Source of the DNA: Scenedesmus sp. ARA3
Taxonomy: Eukaryota > Chlorophyta > Chlorophyceae > Sphaeropleales > Scenedesmaceae
DNA length: 45,079 nucleotides
Direction: 5' to 3'
NCBI GenBank assembly: GCA_004335835.1
Contig: RWJK01001334.1
Coordinates: forward strand, 70,485 to 115,563
Shown: piece after piece, positions 33,784 to 44,353 of the stretch
Numbering within the stretch: position 1 is the stretch's first letter
Layout of the letters: the number at the start of each line of letters is the position of its first letter
The notes under the pieces: generated by a model
Databases searched by the model: none
Told to the model about the DNA's origin: nothing
The model's input: the letters and a program-made list of their open reading frames with translations, nothing else
Program-made: the position numbers and the translations under genes

Positions 33784-36700
33784 CGCCTTTCCAGGCCAGG
33801 CAAATGCCCGAAGCCCCGGTGCTTCGCAGTAGCAGCAGCCCGGCCGCCTTTGCTGGCAGCAGCAGCAGCAGCAGCAGGGCCCAGCTGGCCGAGCTTCAGC
33901 CTGCCACATGTGCCTGCCAGGGCCTCTGTCAGAGCATGCAGCAGCGCCTCATCATCAGCTAGCACTGCAGCAGCTCTGCTGGCACTGATGCTGCTGCTAC
34001 TGCTGCCCTGAGCTGCATCAGCTGCTGCTGCTGCTGCAGTAGCAGTGCCGGAGCTAGCGCTGGCAGCACCCGCCAGGCCTGCTGCTGCTGCTGCTGTAGC
34101 TGCAATATGCGCAGCTGCTGCTGGCGCAGCATCCTCATCGGCCATCACCTTGCCAAGTGCTGCAGCCACCTCCTCTGCTACAAGCTCTCTTAGCTGCTGC
34201 TGCTGCTGCTGTAGTTCGCTGCCCTCCACACCTGCTGCATCGCTGTGTGTACCGCTGCTGCCCAGCAATGCTGCCAGCTGGCTGCTGGCTGCACTGCCGC
34301 TGCTGCTGCCATCTGCTGCTGCTGCTGCTGCTGTGCTGTGCATCTGCAGCAGCTCAGCTATCACTGCATCAATCAGAAGGTCCATGAGGGGACCCTCTGC
34401 GCCTGCTGCTGCTGCTGCTGCTGCTGCACCTGCTTCTGAAGTTAAATCCACACGTGCTGCAGCTGCTGCAGGTGACGCCACATGTGCTGCTGCCTGCACT
34501 GCTGCTGCTGCAGCTGCTGGAGCCGCTGTCGCTGCAGGCTCTGCTTGTGCAGGAGCTGCACCAACATGGACGCCATATCCTGGCTGCTGCCAAGCTATAC
34601 CTGCTGCTGCTGCTCCAGCCTGTGGTGCCAGCGGCACAAAAGGCTCTGACAAGTCAAACACAGCCTTGAACTGCCGGCCGGCTGGCAGTACAGGCCCAGC
34701 CCAGGCACTGGGCTGCTGCTGCTGCTGCTGCTGCTCAGATACAGCACCCGCACCCCGTTGACGCTGCTCCTCTTGGCTGTAAGCTGCTTCAACCTCCTGC
34801 TGCTGCTGCAGTGGCTCGGCCAGCAGCTGCTCCTGGCTATCCTGCTGCTGCTGCTGCTGCTCTTGCTCCTCTTCCTGCTGTGCTTCCAGCAGTGCATCGA
34901 GCAGCACATCCAGCACCTCATCCAGCCCATCAGATGTTGCCTCCCCAGCAGCAGCAGCAGCAGCAGCAGCAGAGCCGCCCAGGCTCTGCAGCAGACCTGC
35001 TACTGCACTGTCGCCAGCTGCGCCATCATAATCATCGTGCCAGAACTCAGAAAGCGGATCACCAGCATGATACTGACGCCCTGCTGCTGCTGCTTTGGTC
35101 GTCCTGCCGCTGCCAGGCCGCCCTGCTGCAGAGCCAGCAGCAGCAGCACGCCGTTGCGATAGCCGCTGCAGGGCAGTTGCAGTGGCTCGAGCCCTTCGAG
35201 CAGCGGCCTCTGCAGCTGCAGCAGCGCCCCTCCTGCCGCTGCTGGCTGCTGCTGATCCAGCCCTCGGGTCCACAAAACACGGCAGCTGCTGCACTGGCTG
35301 CAGGCGCTGCGCAGCGCTGCTGATGCCGCTGCGCTTGCTCGAGCCGCCTGGCCTGCTGTTAAATGCTTGCAGCTGCTTGCTGCTGATGCTGGGGGCAGCT
35401 AAGGGCTTGTCGATCCTGCGGCCAAACGCTACAATCGTTGCGCGCGGCTTGGTTGGATCTGAAGCAGAGGTGCTAGCAGGCACATGTGTTCCTGCTTTGG
35501 CACCTGCTGCTGCTGCTGCTGCAGGTTGCTGGGCTGCAGCCTGCACAGGTGGAGCTGAGTTGATGGCGCTTGCTGCTGCTGCTGCTGCTGCTGCTGCAGG
35601 CAGCGCTGGCAGCCGCACTGGTGATGCATCTGACGATGCCCTGTGCGCTCCTGCAGGTGCTGCTTTGGTAGGCGTTGCTGCACTTTTCCTTGTTTCAGAT
35701 GCGCCTGCAGTGCTTGCGGCAGCTTCGACATGCCCTGCTGCTCGCTTGGGAGTCCGTGCAAAGGAGACGTGCTTGCTGCCCGTCCTGCTGTCCTGCTTAG
35801 CGGCATCTGCTGCTGCAGCAAGGCGCCATCCCACCTCCCTCTCAACAGCCTGTGAGCAGCGCCAATCACAGAGTGCAGCAAGCAATGGTTTGGTAACAAG
35901 ACCCTACCAGCAGACATGTGAAGCAATTGTGCAGTAATCGGATGACAGGTATGCAAGCGTAGCGCAAGCATACCCCACTTGGGCTGCCACCAAGGCACCA
36001 AGCAGCCACCTGCCTGACATGCCTGGTCAACGCCCTTGACCCGGCTCAAGTCCGACAACACCCCAAAGAAGCGTGAGCACCAGTCAGCGCATACACTTTG
36101 TCGGGCCCCACGCTTCCCTGGTGCACGCATGCAGCCTGCAGGTTCTTAGGTAACACAACACATGGACAACAAACCACCACAATAACAAATGCATTTTTAC
36201 CCACCTGGCTGAAAGCCCCCAGGTCCTGCCAGCCGTCTTCTTGGTCATAGAAGCGTGCCAGCGGCGACAGCACGTCAGCCAGCACACCAGGCCAGCCGGC
36301 AGCAGCAGCAGCAACCGAAGCATCTGCTGCAGCAGCAGCGCTAGCGGCAGCACCAGCTATGACAGGAACGGCCACAGCAGCAGCAGCCGCTGCATCACCG
36401 CCTGCCGCAGTGAGGTATGCAGGCAACTGCGGCACAGACGGCTTGAGATTGCTGCTGCTGCTGCTGCTGATGGGCTGGATGGCGGGGATGGCCCCTGCCT
36501 TGGCCTGTGCAGCTGCAGTGCTGAGGCTGCGCACTGCTTGTGCTGCGGCGTCCAGCTGCTGTGCAGCCAGGCGGTAGTCAAACTGCCCGCCCAGCAGCCG
36601 CTGTGCAGCCCTGCGAGTGCAGCAAGCAGTTTGCAGCAATGAGTCTTGCATCTAGGCTTGACTTGGTAGTCTACCTAGTCCATGCATGCATATGAGTTGT

Positions 36701-37347
36701 GCATCGTGACACCCAAGCAGAATACACAAAGGGGTTCAAGCAGTGTGCCCCAATCTGTAATAGCCCGAAGGACAGACACCAGCAGTGCTGCATGCACACA
36801 GTTGTGCACAGCGTACCTGGCTGTTTCATCTGGGGCGTGCTGCTGCCAGCTAGCCACTGCTGTCACTGCCGCTGGGTATGGCTTTGGCGGCTGCTGCAGC
36901 TCCTGCAGGGTCTTCTCTACTGCTGTGTGCAGCTCAGGAGGCAGCTGCACTGGGCTAGGCACAACAGGCGGCGCTGACTGCTGCTGCTGCTGCTGCTGCT
37001 GCTGCCGCTGTGTTTTCTGAGCCTCGGACTCCATGTTTTGCTGCTGCTGCTGCTGCTGCTGCTGCGCTGGCAGAGTTGGGCCCTGGTGTTCCTCTGTCTG
37101 CGGCTGCTGCTGTGGTGCTGATTGCGGCTCATGTGTTTGCTGGATAAGCTGCTGCTGCTGCTGCTGTGCTTGCTGCTGCTTCTTTAGGGGTGTGCGTTGC
37201 TGCTGCGGCTGCCCCTGTCGGCGCTTCACAGGTGACAGCGCGGCATTGGTTTGTTCAAACCTCGGCAGCGCCTGCTGCAGTTGCTTGTGGCGCAGCATAC
37301 CTGGATCAGCGGCTGCAGCAGCTGGCGGCCCTGCTGGCAGCATCTCT

Positions 37348-37383
<36 letters not shown>

Positions 37384-38990
37384 TGTGCTTTGGCAGCTGC
37401 TGCCACTGTTGGCGCCGCAGATGCCTCATCTGCAGCGGGGCGGGAGGCAGGTGATGCCGCTGGTGCAGGCACAGCATGCGGCTGCGCTGGTGGTGGCTCC
37501 TGCAGTTCAGCTGCTGCCACAGTCGCCACTGCCTTATCATGGGCACCAGCAGCACTTGCAGCAGCTGAGGCAGCAGCAGCAGCAGCAGCAGCAGGAGGAG
37601 GAGTGCCTCCTACCGACTTTCGTCCCCTGGATGGCCTCAACCGGATGCTGCCTGTATCGGCCTCATGCGCTCCCTGCTGTTGCTGCTGTGCTGCGTCCTC
37701 ATCCTCCTGCTGCTGCTGCTGCTGCTCCGGCTCGCCAGCACGCACCCATATCCTGGGGTACACCACCACACGCCCAGCTGACTCACCATCCCCGCCAGGC
37801 TGCTGCTGGCTTGTGGTTGCCATACTGCTGCTGGCGTGCTGCACCTGCCGGGCGCTTGCCTGCTGCTGCTGCTCATCTGCTGCGTATTTCAGCAGCTGCT
37901 GCACCGGCTGCAGTGCTTGGCCAGCCTGCTGCACATCTGTCCAAGCAACGCGCTGCGGCATTGGCTGCTGCAGCTGGCCCTGCTGCTGCTGCGGCGTGGC
38001 GCCTGCAGCCTCTTTGCTGCTGCCTTGATGCTTCAACCACCAGCTGCTGCCTGTAGGTGCTTGCTGCTCTGCGTGCAGAGCATGTGTGCCGCGCGCATGG
38101 TGCAGGATAGTGCGAGCAACTGCTTTGGTAGCTGCTGTGGTGGCAGCAGTGACCAGCGCTGCAAGCTGGTCGGTTGTAGCGGTGATGGAAAGGCCACCAA
38201 CATTAGCAGTGACTGCGGCTGCAGCAGCAGCTGCTGCTGCAGTCTCAGCTGCATCTGCATCAGAGTCCGCATCCATGCTTGCAGGAGGCTGACCAGAGTT
38301 GTGTGGTTCCTGTTGCGGCAGCAGCTGCTGCAATTTGAAACCGCTATTTCCTGCAGGACCAGGCTCTGCTGTCTGCTGCTGCTTGTTTGTTGCATCTGCC
38401 AGCGGCCGGCCCCTAGGCTGTTTTTGTGCCTGCTTCTTGCTGCTGCCTGTGCTGCCCCCGCTGCATACAATCGGAAGCTGTACATCTGGGTAAAGCGTGG
38501 ATATAACCTGCAAAAACAAAAACACTTGATTTTCAGTCACGAGGATGAAGACACAGTGTTTGCAGGGCTGTAAACTGCTCTGGCATCTTCACCAGCAGCT
38601 GGCGCAGGGTACAGTGCACGTTGCAAGCTGAAGAGGGCCATCACCTTGCACGCCCGCCAATGCCACCACTCACAGTGTATAAGTATTCTTGTTCTGCCTT
38701 GTCACATGTACTGGTTGCATCTTGCAGCAACTGGGTGAGTTCATTGTTAGGCACAGGACCCTGTGGGGCAGTGGGTGGAAGAGTGATGCGAACAGTGCTC
38801 AGTCGCCTATAGCCCGTGCGATTTTGTTGGCCCGGCTTGCAGGTGGGATTAAAGCCAGTAATCAAACGGAACAAGCAGCCAACAAAAGAATGCAAGCATA
38901 CTACACCTTCCACGCAAGCATGCTGATGCTGCTCACCTGCTGCAACCTGTTGAGGATGTTCCTTATCTTGTCCACGGCAGGTTCAGCCAT
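30617..38990 (-). CDS. Very large Gln/Ala/Ser-rich protein of unknown function
   Basis: Six exons keep one frame: 38990-38937, 38835-38674, 38507-36817, 36610-36205, 35849-33088, 32723-30617, giving 2,393 residues. The start exon encodes MAEPAVDKIRNILNRLQQ. The first 100 or so residues are non-repetitive (VRITLPPTAPQGPVPNNELT) and probably the conserved part. Beyond them are long poly-Gln, poly-Ala and poly-Ser runs with islands of ordinary sequence: a hydrophobic/aromatic patch (ARFYDQEDGWQDLGAF, about residue 760), short Leu-rich helices (EVLDVLLDALLEAQ, PLMDLLIDAVIAELL) and basic stretches (SSRRRRKLQQLAQ). No known domain, signal peptide or membrane segment is recognised. A scaffold, transcriptional or centrosomal role is conceivable but not shown. 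The exon-2 acceptor (CAAG) is non-ideal. A coding-like stretch at 36000-36130 was left in the 354-bp fourth intron because it breaks the frame. Confidence 0.75.
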
Positions 38991-39392
38991 ATTCGTAATG
39001 TTTCTACTTTGCTACAATCGCACCGAAACTCGACACAACACCTGCACGCGAGTGAGCTGTCAATCGGGATGTTTGAACAGTGCGTGTTGTTGAGCAGGCT
39101 TCGTGAGCAAAGACACGCAAGCAGCCGTACGATCTTCAGAATTCCAGGTTCTGGTCTTTAGTCCACTGTCCAGCAGGACCCCGCAGGGCATGACAGTGTT
39201 TAGGGCTCGGGCACAGTAACATGCGATTGCAGGGGGCCCCCACGGCCGTGTAATGTGCTGAACATGGCGGTCAGATCCCCACACAAGCACCCAAAATGTT
39301 ATATTCAACTGAAGTGTCAGCTATTTCTGCTGCAGCTGAGCTGATCAAGTCAGTCAACCTCTCCCGCCACTCCAATATTTCAGTGCAGCACG
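38991..39392. promoter_or_regulatory. Divergent promoter region
   Basis: 402 bp separate the start codons of the Gln/Ala-rich gene (minus) and the glycosyltransferase gene (plus), so this stretch probably holds both promoters. No clear TATA box is seen for either. Confidence 0.45.
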
Positions 39393-40010
39393 ATGCGTGT
39401 GCTGCTGCTCAGGCCACAAGCTGACTTCAGCGAGCATGTACGTTACTCTGGAGGCACGCATATCTTCAGATGCATCGCCGAGACCCTGGTAAGCGTTGCA
39501 CTAGGGCATCAGCCTACATGTTGCACAGCTGCGGCAGTGAACATGCGGTGGGATGCGTGATGCAGCCTGATCTGGTCAATCTTCAAGTAGCACGCATGAA
39601 TGCTCAAAATACACGCTAGAACATAACCAGTCCGCATGATTGAAACGAAGGCGTCTCTGGGTGCCGCTCTCCTGCAACTTTCGCCATGCAGGCAGAGGCA
39701 GGGCACGATGTGCACGTGCTCTACTGTGCTGACAAAGCCCAGCTGCTGTTTGCAGCAATGCAAAGCGGCAGCATGCCCCAGCTGGCCTACAGCCAGGCAG
39801 TGGAAGGTGTGGCGCTGTGGCAGCAAGGCGGCATAACACACCACGTGGCCTTGACTGATGCAGAGCAGAGCGTGGCAGATCAGCTCAGCAGCGCTTTTGC
39901 AAGCTTTGGAACAGCAGCAGCAGGCAGCAGCGTCAATGCTGTAACAGCCGTGCCTTTGTTGCCGCTGGTCATGCAGCGGATGATAGATGAGGCAACGAGC
40001 TTGGCAAAGA

Positions 40011-40043
<33 letters not shown>

Positions 40044-40194
40044 ATGCGCAAGGACACCAACACCAGCAGCAGCAGCAGCAGCAGCAGTGCTGGGTGATTG
40101 TAGATGCAGATGGCTCGCAGGATCCTCTAGCACCAGGCTGCGCGAGTCTGTTTGAGGCAGCAGTGCACCACCTGAATGCACCAACACACAGCAG

Positions 40195-40231
<37 letters not shown>

Positions 40232-41197
40232 GTGCTGCTGCTAGTGCAAAACATCCACTTCTTGCCCTTTGGTGACCAGGGTACTGCTGCACGGCGCCCT
40301 GGCCTGCTAGCTGCTTGGGCAGCAGTGGCAGGCGTTGCGTGTGTATCCAACTTTGTCGCACGCTACGTGATGCTGCATGCAGCAGGTTTGGGCCTGCAGC
40401 CGCAGCGCATACATGTAGTGCATTGTGCGGCCTGGAATGCATTTGGCAGGGGTCCCTTTGAAGACTGTGGAGCGGTGCATGTGAAGCAGCTACCATACCA
40501 CGGGCTGGACACTGGCAATGCAAGCAGCAGCGCTGAGCAGCAGCAGCAGCAGCAGCGCAAGCCGGTAGTTGGCTGCCTCAAGGTGACACCTGAGAAAGGC
40601 GGTTGGCTGTTTCTAGCGCTGGCAGCGCGCATGCCGGGCGTTAACTTCCTAGGAGTGTGTGCTGATCCAGCGCTGCTGCAGGCAGCAGCAGCAGCAGGCC
40701 TGCCGAACTTGCGGCTAGTGCCGCCAGTCGCAGAGGTGGGACAGCTGCTGCGGCATGTGCTGGTAGTGCTAGCGCCCAGTGTATGGCGAGAAGCGTTTGG
40801 CATGGTGGTAGTTGAGGCGATGCTGAGGGGTGTGCCTGTGATAATGAGTGATCAAGGCGGATTGAGTGAGGCAGCTCTGGGGGCAGCTTCCATTGTTGTG
40901 CAGGTGCAGCCGATGATGCTGCCGCTGCTACAGCAGCAGCAGATGCATAGCCAGCAGCTCGGTGCGCCAGCTGCTGCATATAGCTGTGGTGACGTTGCAC
41001 CCATCTGGCAGCAGCGGCTGTTCCCGCAGCAGCCAGCAGCAGTGGTAGACGCATGGGCTGCAGCAGTGGCTGAGCTGCTGGGCAGCAGGGAGCGTTATGA
41101 GGCGTGTGGCGTGAATGGTAGATCTTTTGCACTCAAGCTGCTGGAAACGCAGCCGCAGCTGCTGCAAGGCTTCTTGAAATGGCTGCAGCAGCTGTAG
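39393..41197 (+). CDS. GT4-family glycosyltransferase (glycosyl transferase group 1)
   Basis: Transfers a sugar from a nucleotide-sugar donor with retention; acceptor unknown. Two exons: 39393-39488 and 39692-41197, phase 0, 533 residues. Exon 1 encodes the typical GT-B start, MRVLLLRP followed by a Gly-Gly motif (YSGGTHIFRCIAETL). It joins to AEAGHDVHVLYC, the usual second half of the first beta-alpha unit, which supports the splice. The C-terminal domain has PSVWREAFGMVVVEAM with the EX7E pair at Glu399 and Glu407, then GVPVIMSDQGGLSEA. The part between the domains contains poly-Ser and poly-Gln inserts encoded by CAG/AGC runs (about 40014-40090 and 40190-40230) and another Gln run before the C-terminal domain. 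No signal peptide or membrane helix is seen, so it is probably cytosolic or peripheral. It may be part of starch/sulfolipid-like or glycoprotein metabolism; the sequence does not decide. Confidence 0.88.
40014..40230 (+). repeat. AGC/CAG runs encoding poly-Ser and poly-Gln inserts
   Basis: Three runs lie within the glycosyltransferase coding region: about nine Ser codons, eight Gln codons and nine Ser codons, interrupted by ordinary sequence. The same AGC/CAG repeat is read in two frames (Ser or Gln). The inserts fall between recognisable GT-B elements. Confidence 0.85.
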
Positions 41198-41348
41198 CAA
41201 GGGCCACTTATGGGCCCGGGCCCCTGAATGTCATGGCCAGAGGTAAACCCTACCGGCCTTGGGCTGTGCGAGTACAATTGGTTCGGCAGTACCTCCGCTT
41301 TCTGCGTCATTTTGTGGTCTTAAACAGGAAGGTATAACAGTCCATCTA

Positions 41349-43461
41349 ATGGAGGAGGCGAACTGCTTGCCACTGTCGGTGGTGCTGTCGATCCTGCAGC
41401 TGCTTCCGCAGGAGGCTTTCATAGCTCGATTGGTGAACAAAGCTTGTCGCGAAGTTTTCAGCAAGCATTGCTGCATTCATGCCAACTATGCTGACCTGCC
41501 TTTGTGGGTGCTCCGGGAGTTTCATTCCAGCCTGAGGAGCGATTATGAGCGCAAGCAGCTAGTAACAGCCAGGGCCGGCTTAGGTAAGCAGAATCACGTT
41601 AACGATGCTTGCGGCCACGTGCGGCTTTGTCAAGACTCAGCCCCTCCTGCTGCTGCTGCTCTTCTCCACTTTGTCAGGTGACTTGCCTGGAGTTGAATGG
41701 CTAGTACAGCAGGGCGCAAGCATCGGCCCCAGCGTGTCCTGGGCAGCAGCAGCAGGCGGTCGCACCCACATCCTGCAGCTGCTGGCATCCCTGGACCCGC
41801 CATGCGCATTTGATGAAACCACATGCAAAGCAGCAGCGTCTGCAGGGCAGCTAGACACCCTGCGCTGGCTGCGCTCCCTGCAGCCAGCGCCCTGCCCCTG
41901 GAATGCCTCTACGTGTGAAGCTGCAGCAGCTGGAGGGTACATAGAGGTAGGGATAAAATCAGTGCCACCCACAGCAGTGCTGCCAAGCAGGCACGCTACA
42001 TGCCACTGTGGTGTGCATTGTGTTGTTCATCGCTGTCAGCAGCTTCTTCAGTGCTGTTTGTGTTACACACTGCTTTCCCTGGATTCAGTTGCTGAATGCG
42101 CCCGCTACGCAGCTGTTGGACAGCGTGTCCTGATGTGTGTGTTGCCACAAAAGTTGCCACGTGTAACCCATGACCTGGTTGTTGCTCGTTGCAGGTGCTG
42201 CAGTGGTGCCGTGCGCAGCAGCCTGCGTGCCCTTTTGACGAGTGGGCGTGCTGTGCTGCTGCTGAGGCCGGCAACATCGCAGCGCTAGCTTGGCTGCGCA
42301 GCCAGAGCCCACCATGCCCCTGGAATGGCCTCACATGCGCGGCAGCAGCAGGTCAGGCCAGGGCCAGCTGCGCGTCATTTTCTTTAGAGGCTGCTTGGTT
42401 GTTTGGGGCGGCACGCAGCAGTGCAGGCTGGCTCATTGCTTTCGCTGTGGCTATGGCTTTGATGAGCAGGTTTTGGATAGGGATGGACGTGCTTGTTGCA
42501 AGCAGTGCAACATCAACACAAGTCAAAACACATCAATCGCACGATTGCCGATGCCAAAGCTGCTGTGTGCGAGCCAGCATGCTGCATCAACGCCCCACAA
42601 GAGGGTTCGCGTCACACAATCAGCTGTTTGGCACCTGACGGGTTACTGTTGGTGCCATGTTCGTGCCTGCTGCTGATGGTGTCTGCATGAACTGGGCAGC
42701 TGGAGGCGCCGAGTGTCGCTCGATTGGCACCCTATGGTTGTTGCTGATGCCATGTGCCGCGTGCTTCTGAATGATATGTTTGCAGGGCATGGGCAGCTGG
42801 AGACGCTGAAGTGGCTGCGGGCGCATGGCGCTGAATGGAACAGGCTCACGTTTGAGGCAGCAGCAGCGGCAGGCCAGATGCAGGTGAGGCGCTGCAGGGC
42901 GCTGCTTGTGTGTTGTTGACAGTCCTAGGATGCATTTTACACCTGTTGTGGGGGAGGACACCCTGTGTTACCTCTGCTCGTTCTGTTCAAGAGCAGCTGA
43001 GAAGCTTGATTGTTGCATTGTGACTCGTGGGCGGAAACATGCCTAGCAGGTGATTGCTTCTGCAAGGCAGCCGAAGCATACACCACAATCATCACAGCCA
43101 GGTCTATGCCCTGTATGTGTACACAATCGCCACCACTGCTGCTGCTGTTCTGTGTGTCATGAACATGCAGATCATCCAGTGGCTGGCCTCAGGCACGCCA
43201 CAGCCCTGCCCTTGGAACGAGTGGACCTGCGAATCAGCAGCTGCTGCTGGCCACGTCCATGTGCTGGAGTTCCTGCGGCAGCAGGAGCCCCCTTGCCCCT
43301 GGTCTCAGTGGACTACGCTGGCTGCTGCTGCCAAGGGGCAGCTTGCTGCGCTGCAGTGGCTGAGAGGGCGGGGTTGCCCCTGGGACAGGGCAGAGTGCGA
43401 GGCAGCGGGACAGGCACACCCCGAGGTTATGCGGTGGCTGCAGCAGGGTGCAGGGGATTGA
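41349..43461 (+). CDS. F-box-like protein with ankyrin-type repeats
   Basis: Exons: 41349-41583, 41678-41946, 42195-42351, 42786-42883 and 43171-43461, joined in one frame of 349 residues. The N-terminus (LPLSVVLSILQLLPQEAF..RLVNKACREVF) resembles an F-box, which would link to SCF ubiquitin ligases. About six ankyrin-like repeats follow with the pattern CPW(N/D)..TC.AAA..G....L.WLR, for example CPWNASTCEAAAAGG and CPWNEWTCESAAAAGH. This divergent ankyrin type is common in algae, oomycetes and giant viruses. Introns interrupt repeats at the same place, after the AAAAG or before the next helix, so exons equal repeat units. An earlier in-frame start codon (41259) exists, but the ATG at 41349 gives the better N-terminus. 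The stop of the upstream glycosyltransferase gene is only 152 bp away. Confidence 0.82.
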
Positions 43462-43574
43462 GCACTGTATTGAGAATGCTCGAGCTTTTGGTGTGGCACA
43501 GCGCAGAGTGCGAGGCAGCGGCACAGGCACACCCTGAGGTCATGCGGTGGCTGCAGCAGGGTGGAGGTGATTAG
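43386..43574 (+). repeat. Tandem duplication of the 3' end of the ankyrin gene
   Basis: The last 75 or so bp of the ankyrin coding region (from CAGAGTGCGAGGCAGCGG at 43387 to its stop at 43461) recur at about 43503-43574, with a period near 115 bp. The second copy ends in TAG and encodes almost the same tail (HPEVMRWLQQGGGD). It lies after the stop and may be in the 3' UTR. Confidence 0.85.
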
Positions 43575-44266
43575 CCGCAGCCGCAGGAGAAGGGTGGGGC
43601 TTCTGGTAGGGGGTTATGCAGCGTTTGTGAGTGTGTAATTCAAAGGCCTTCAGCTTGTGGGTGGTTTGTCAAGTTAACCAGCAGCTAGGTAGTCTAGGTA
43701 CACTGTGCCTGTGACAGGGCATGGCTGTGATGCTGCTGAGACGACTATTGCTGACTGCGTGCACCAACTTCTGTAAACAGCCTGATACGTACGACTGTTA
43801 TGATTGTAGGTGCCACCGCTGGAAGTGAGTGCAGATGTTCGAATCTTTGAAAGACTTCTAGCTCAGCCAGGCCTGGCTCAACTCAAGCTGAGACAAGTGC
43901 AGGGGCATGCCACGCTCAAAGTATTGCAGCGCATCACTGCCGATACATCGCAACATGAGCAGAGAGACCCACTATGTTTGGTTTGCTGGTAAAGCAGGCC
44001 TTGTAGGCAATTTGGTACGTCAGCATGGGGCCAAACCGTGCAGCTAAGTCACCTGATAAGGGCTACCAACATGGGGTAGGAACTCCTAACCAAAGCTGGT
44101 ATGACCTACCAGCCTACCATGGAGGCGCTTGCCAAAGCTTATTTACATATATAAAGCAGCATCCTTTGTTTGAAAAGCACCGCTGCAGGTGGTGCTTACC
44201 TGGGGCCCTATGGCCAGCCATGGCACCAGTGCCAGCCAGCTGTGGCAGCTGCAGTGCCAAAAAGTA
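43575..44266. other. Intergenic, no supported gene
   Basis: Sequence is less CAG-rich and more AT-rich than the genes to the left. Short open frames (43810-43992 and 44025-44321, plus strand) have no recognisable domain. A TATATAAAG sits at about 44149 on the plus strand without a clear gene behind it. Confidence 0.4.
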
Positions 44267-44346
44267 TACCCGGACGATTGAGGAACGAATATCATCTCGG
44301 AGACTGTACCCGGACGATTGAGGAACGAAAATCGTCTCGGAGACTG
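44267..44346. repeat. 40-bp tandem repeat, two units, each with a hairpin
   Basis: Units 44267-44306 and 44307-44346 are nearly identical (TACCCGGACGATTGAGGAAC at the start of each). In the second unit GACGATT pairs with AATCGTC around a 10-nt loop; the first unit has mutations in the second arm. The array ends 8 bp before the stop codon of the resolvase relic on the other strand. Confidence 0.9.
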
Positions 44347-44353
44347 TGCACTT

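Noticed and set aside
35990..36150. Possible extra exon in the Gln/Ala-rich gene (RFFGVLSDLSRVKGVD)
   Set aside because: Its only usable donor leaves the wrong phase for the next exon, giving a stop, whereas joining 36205 directly to 35849 keeps the frame.
30492..38573. Plus-strand Cys/Ala/Leu-rich frames opposite the Gln/Ala-rich gene
   Set aside because: Antisense readings of CAG tracts. The minus-strand frames join through splice signals into one continuous reading frame, and the plus-strand ones do not.
44025..44321. 98-codon frame next to the resolvase relic
   Set aside because: No domain, and its end is made by the 40-bp tandem repeat.
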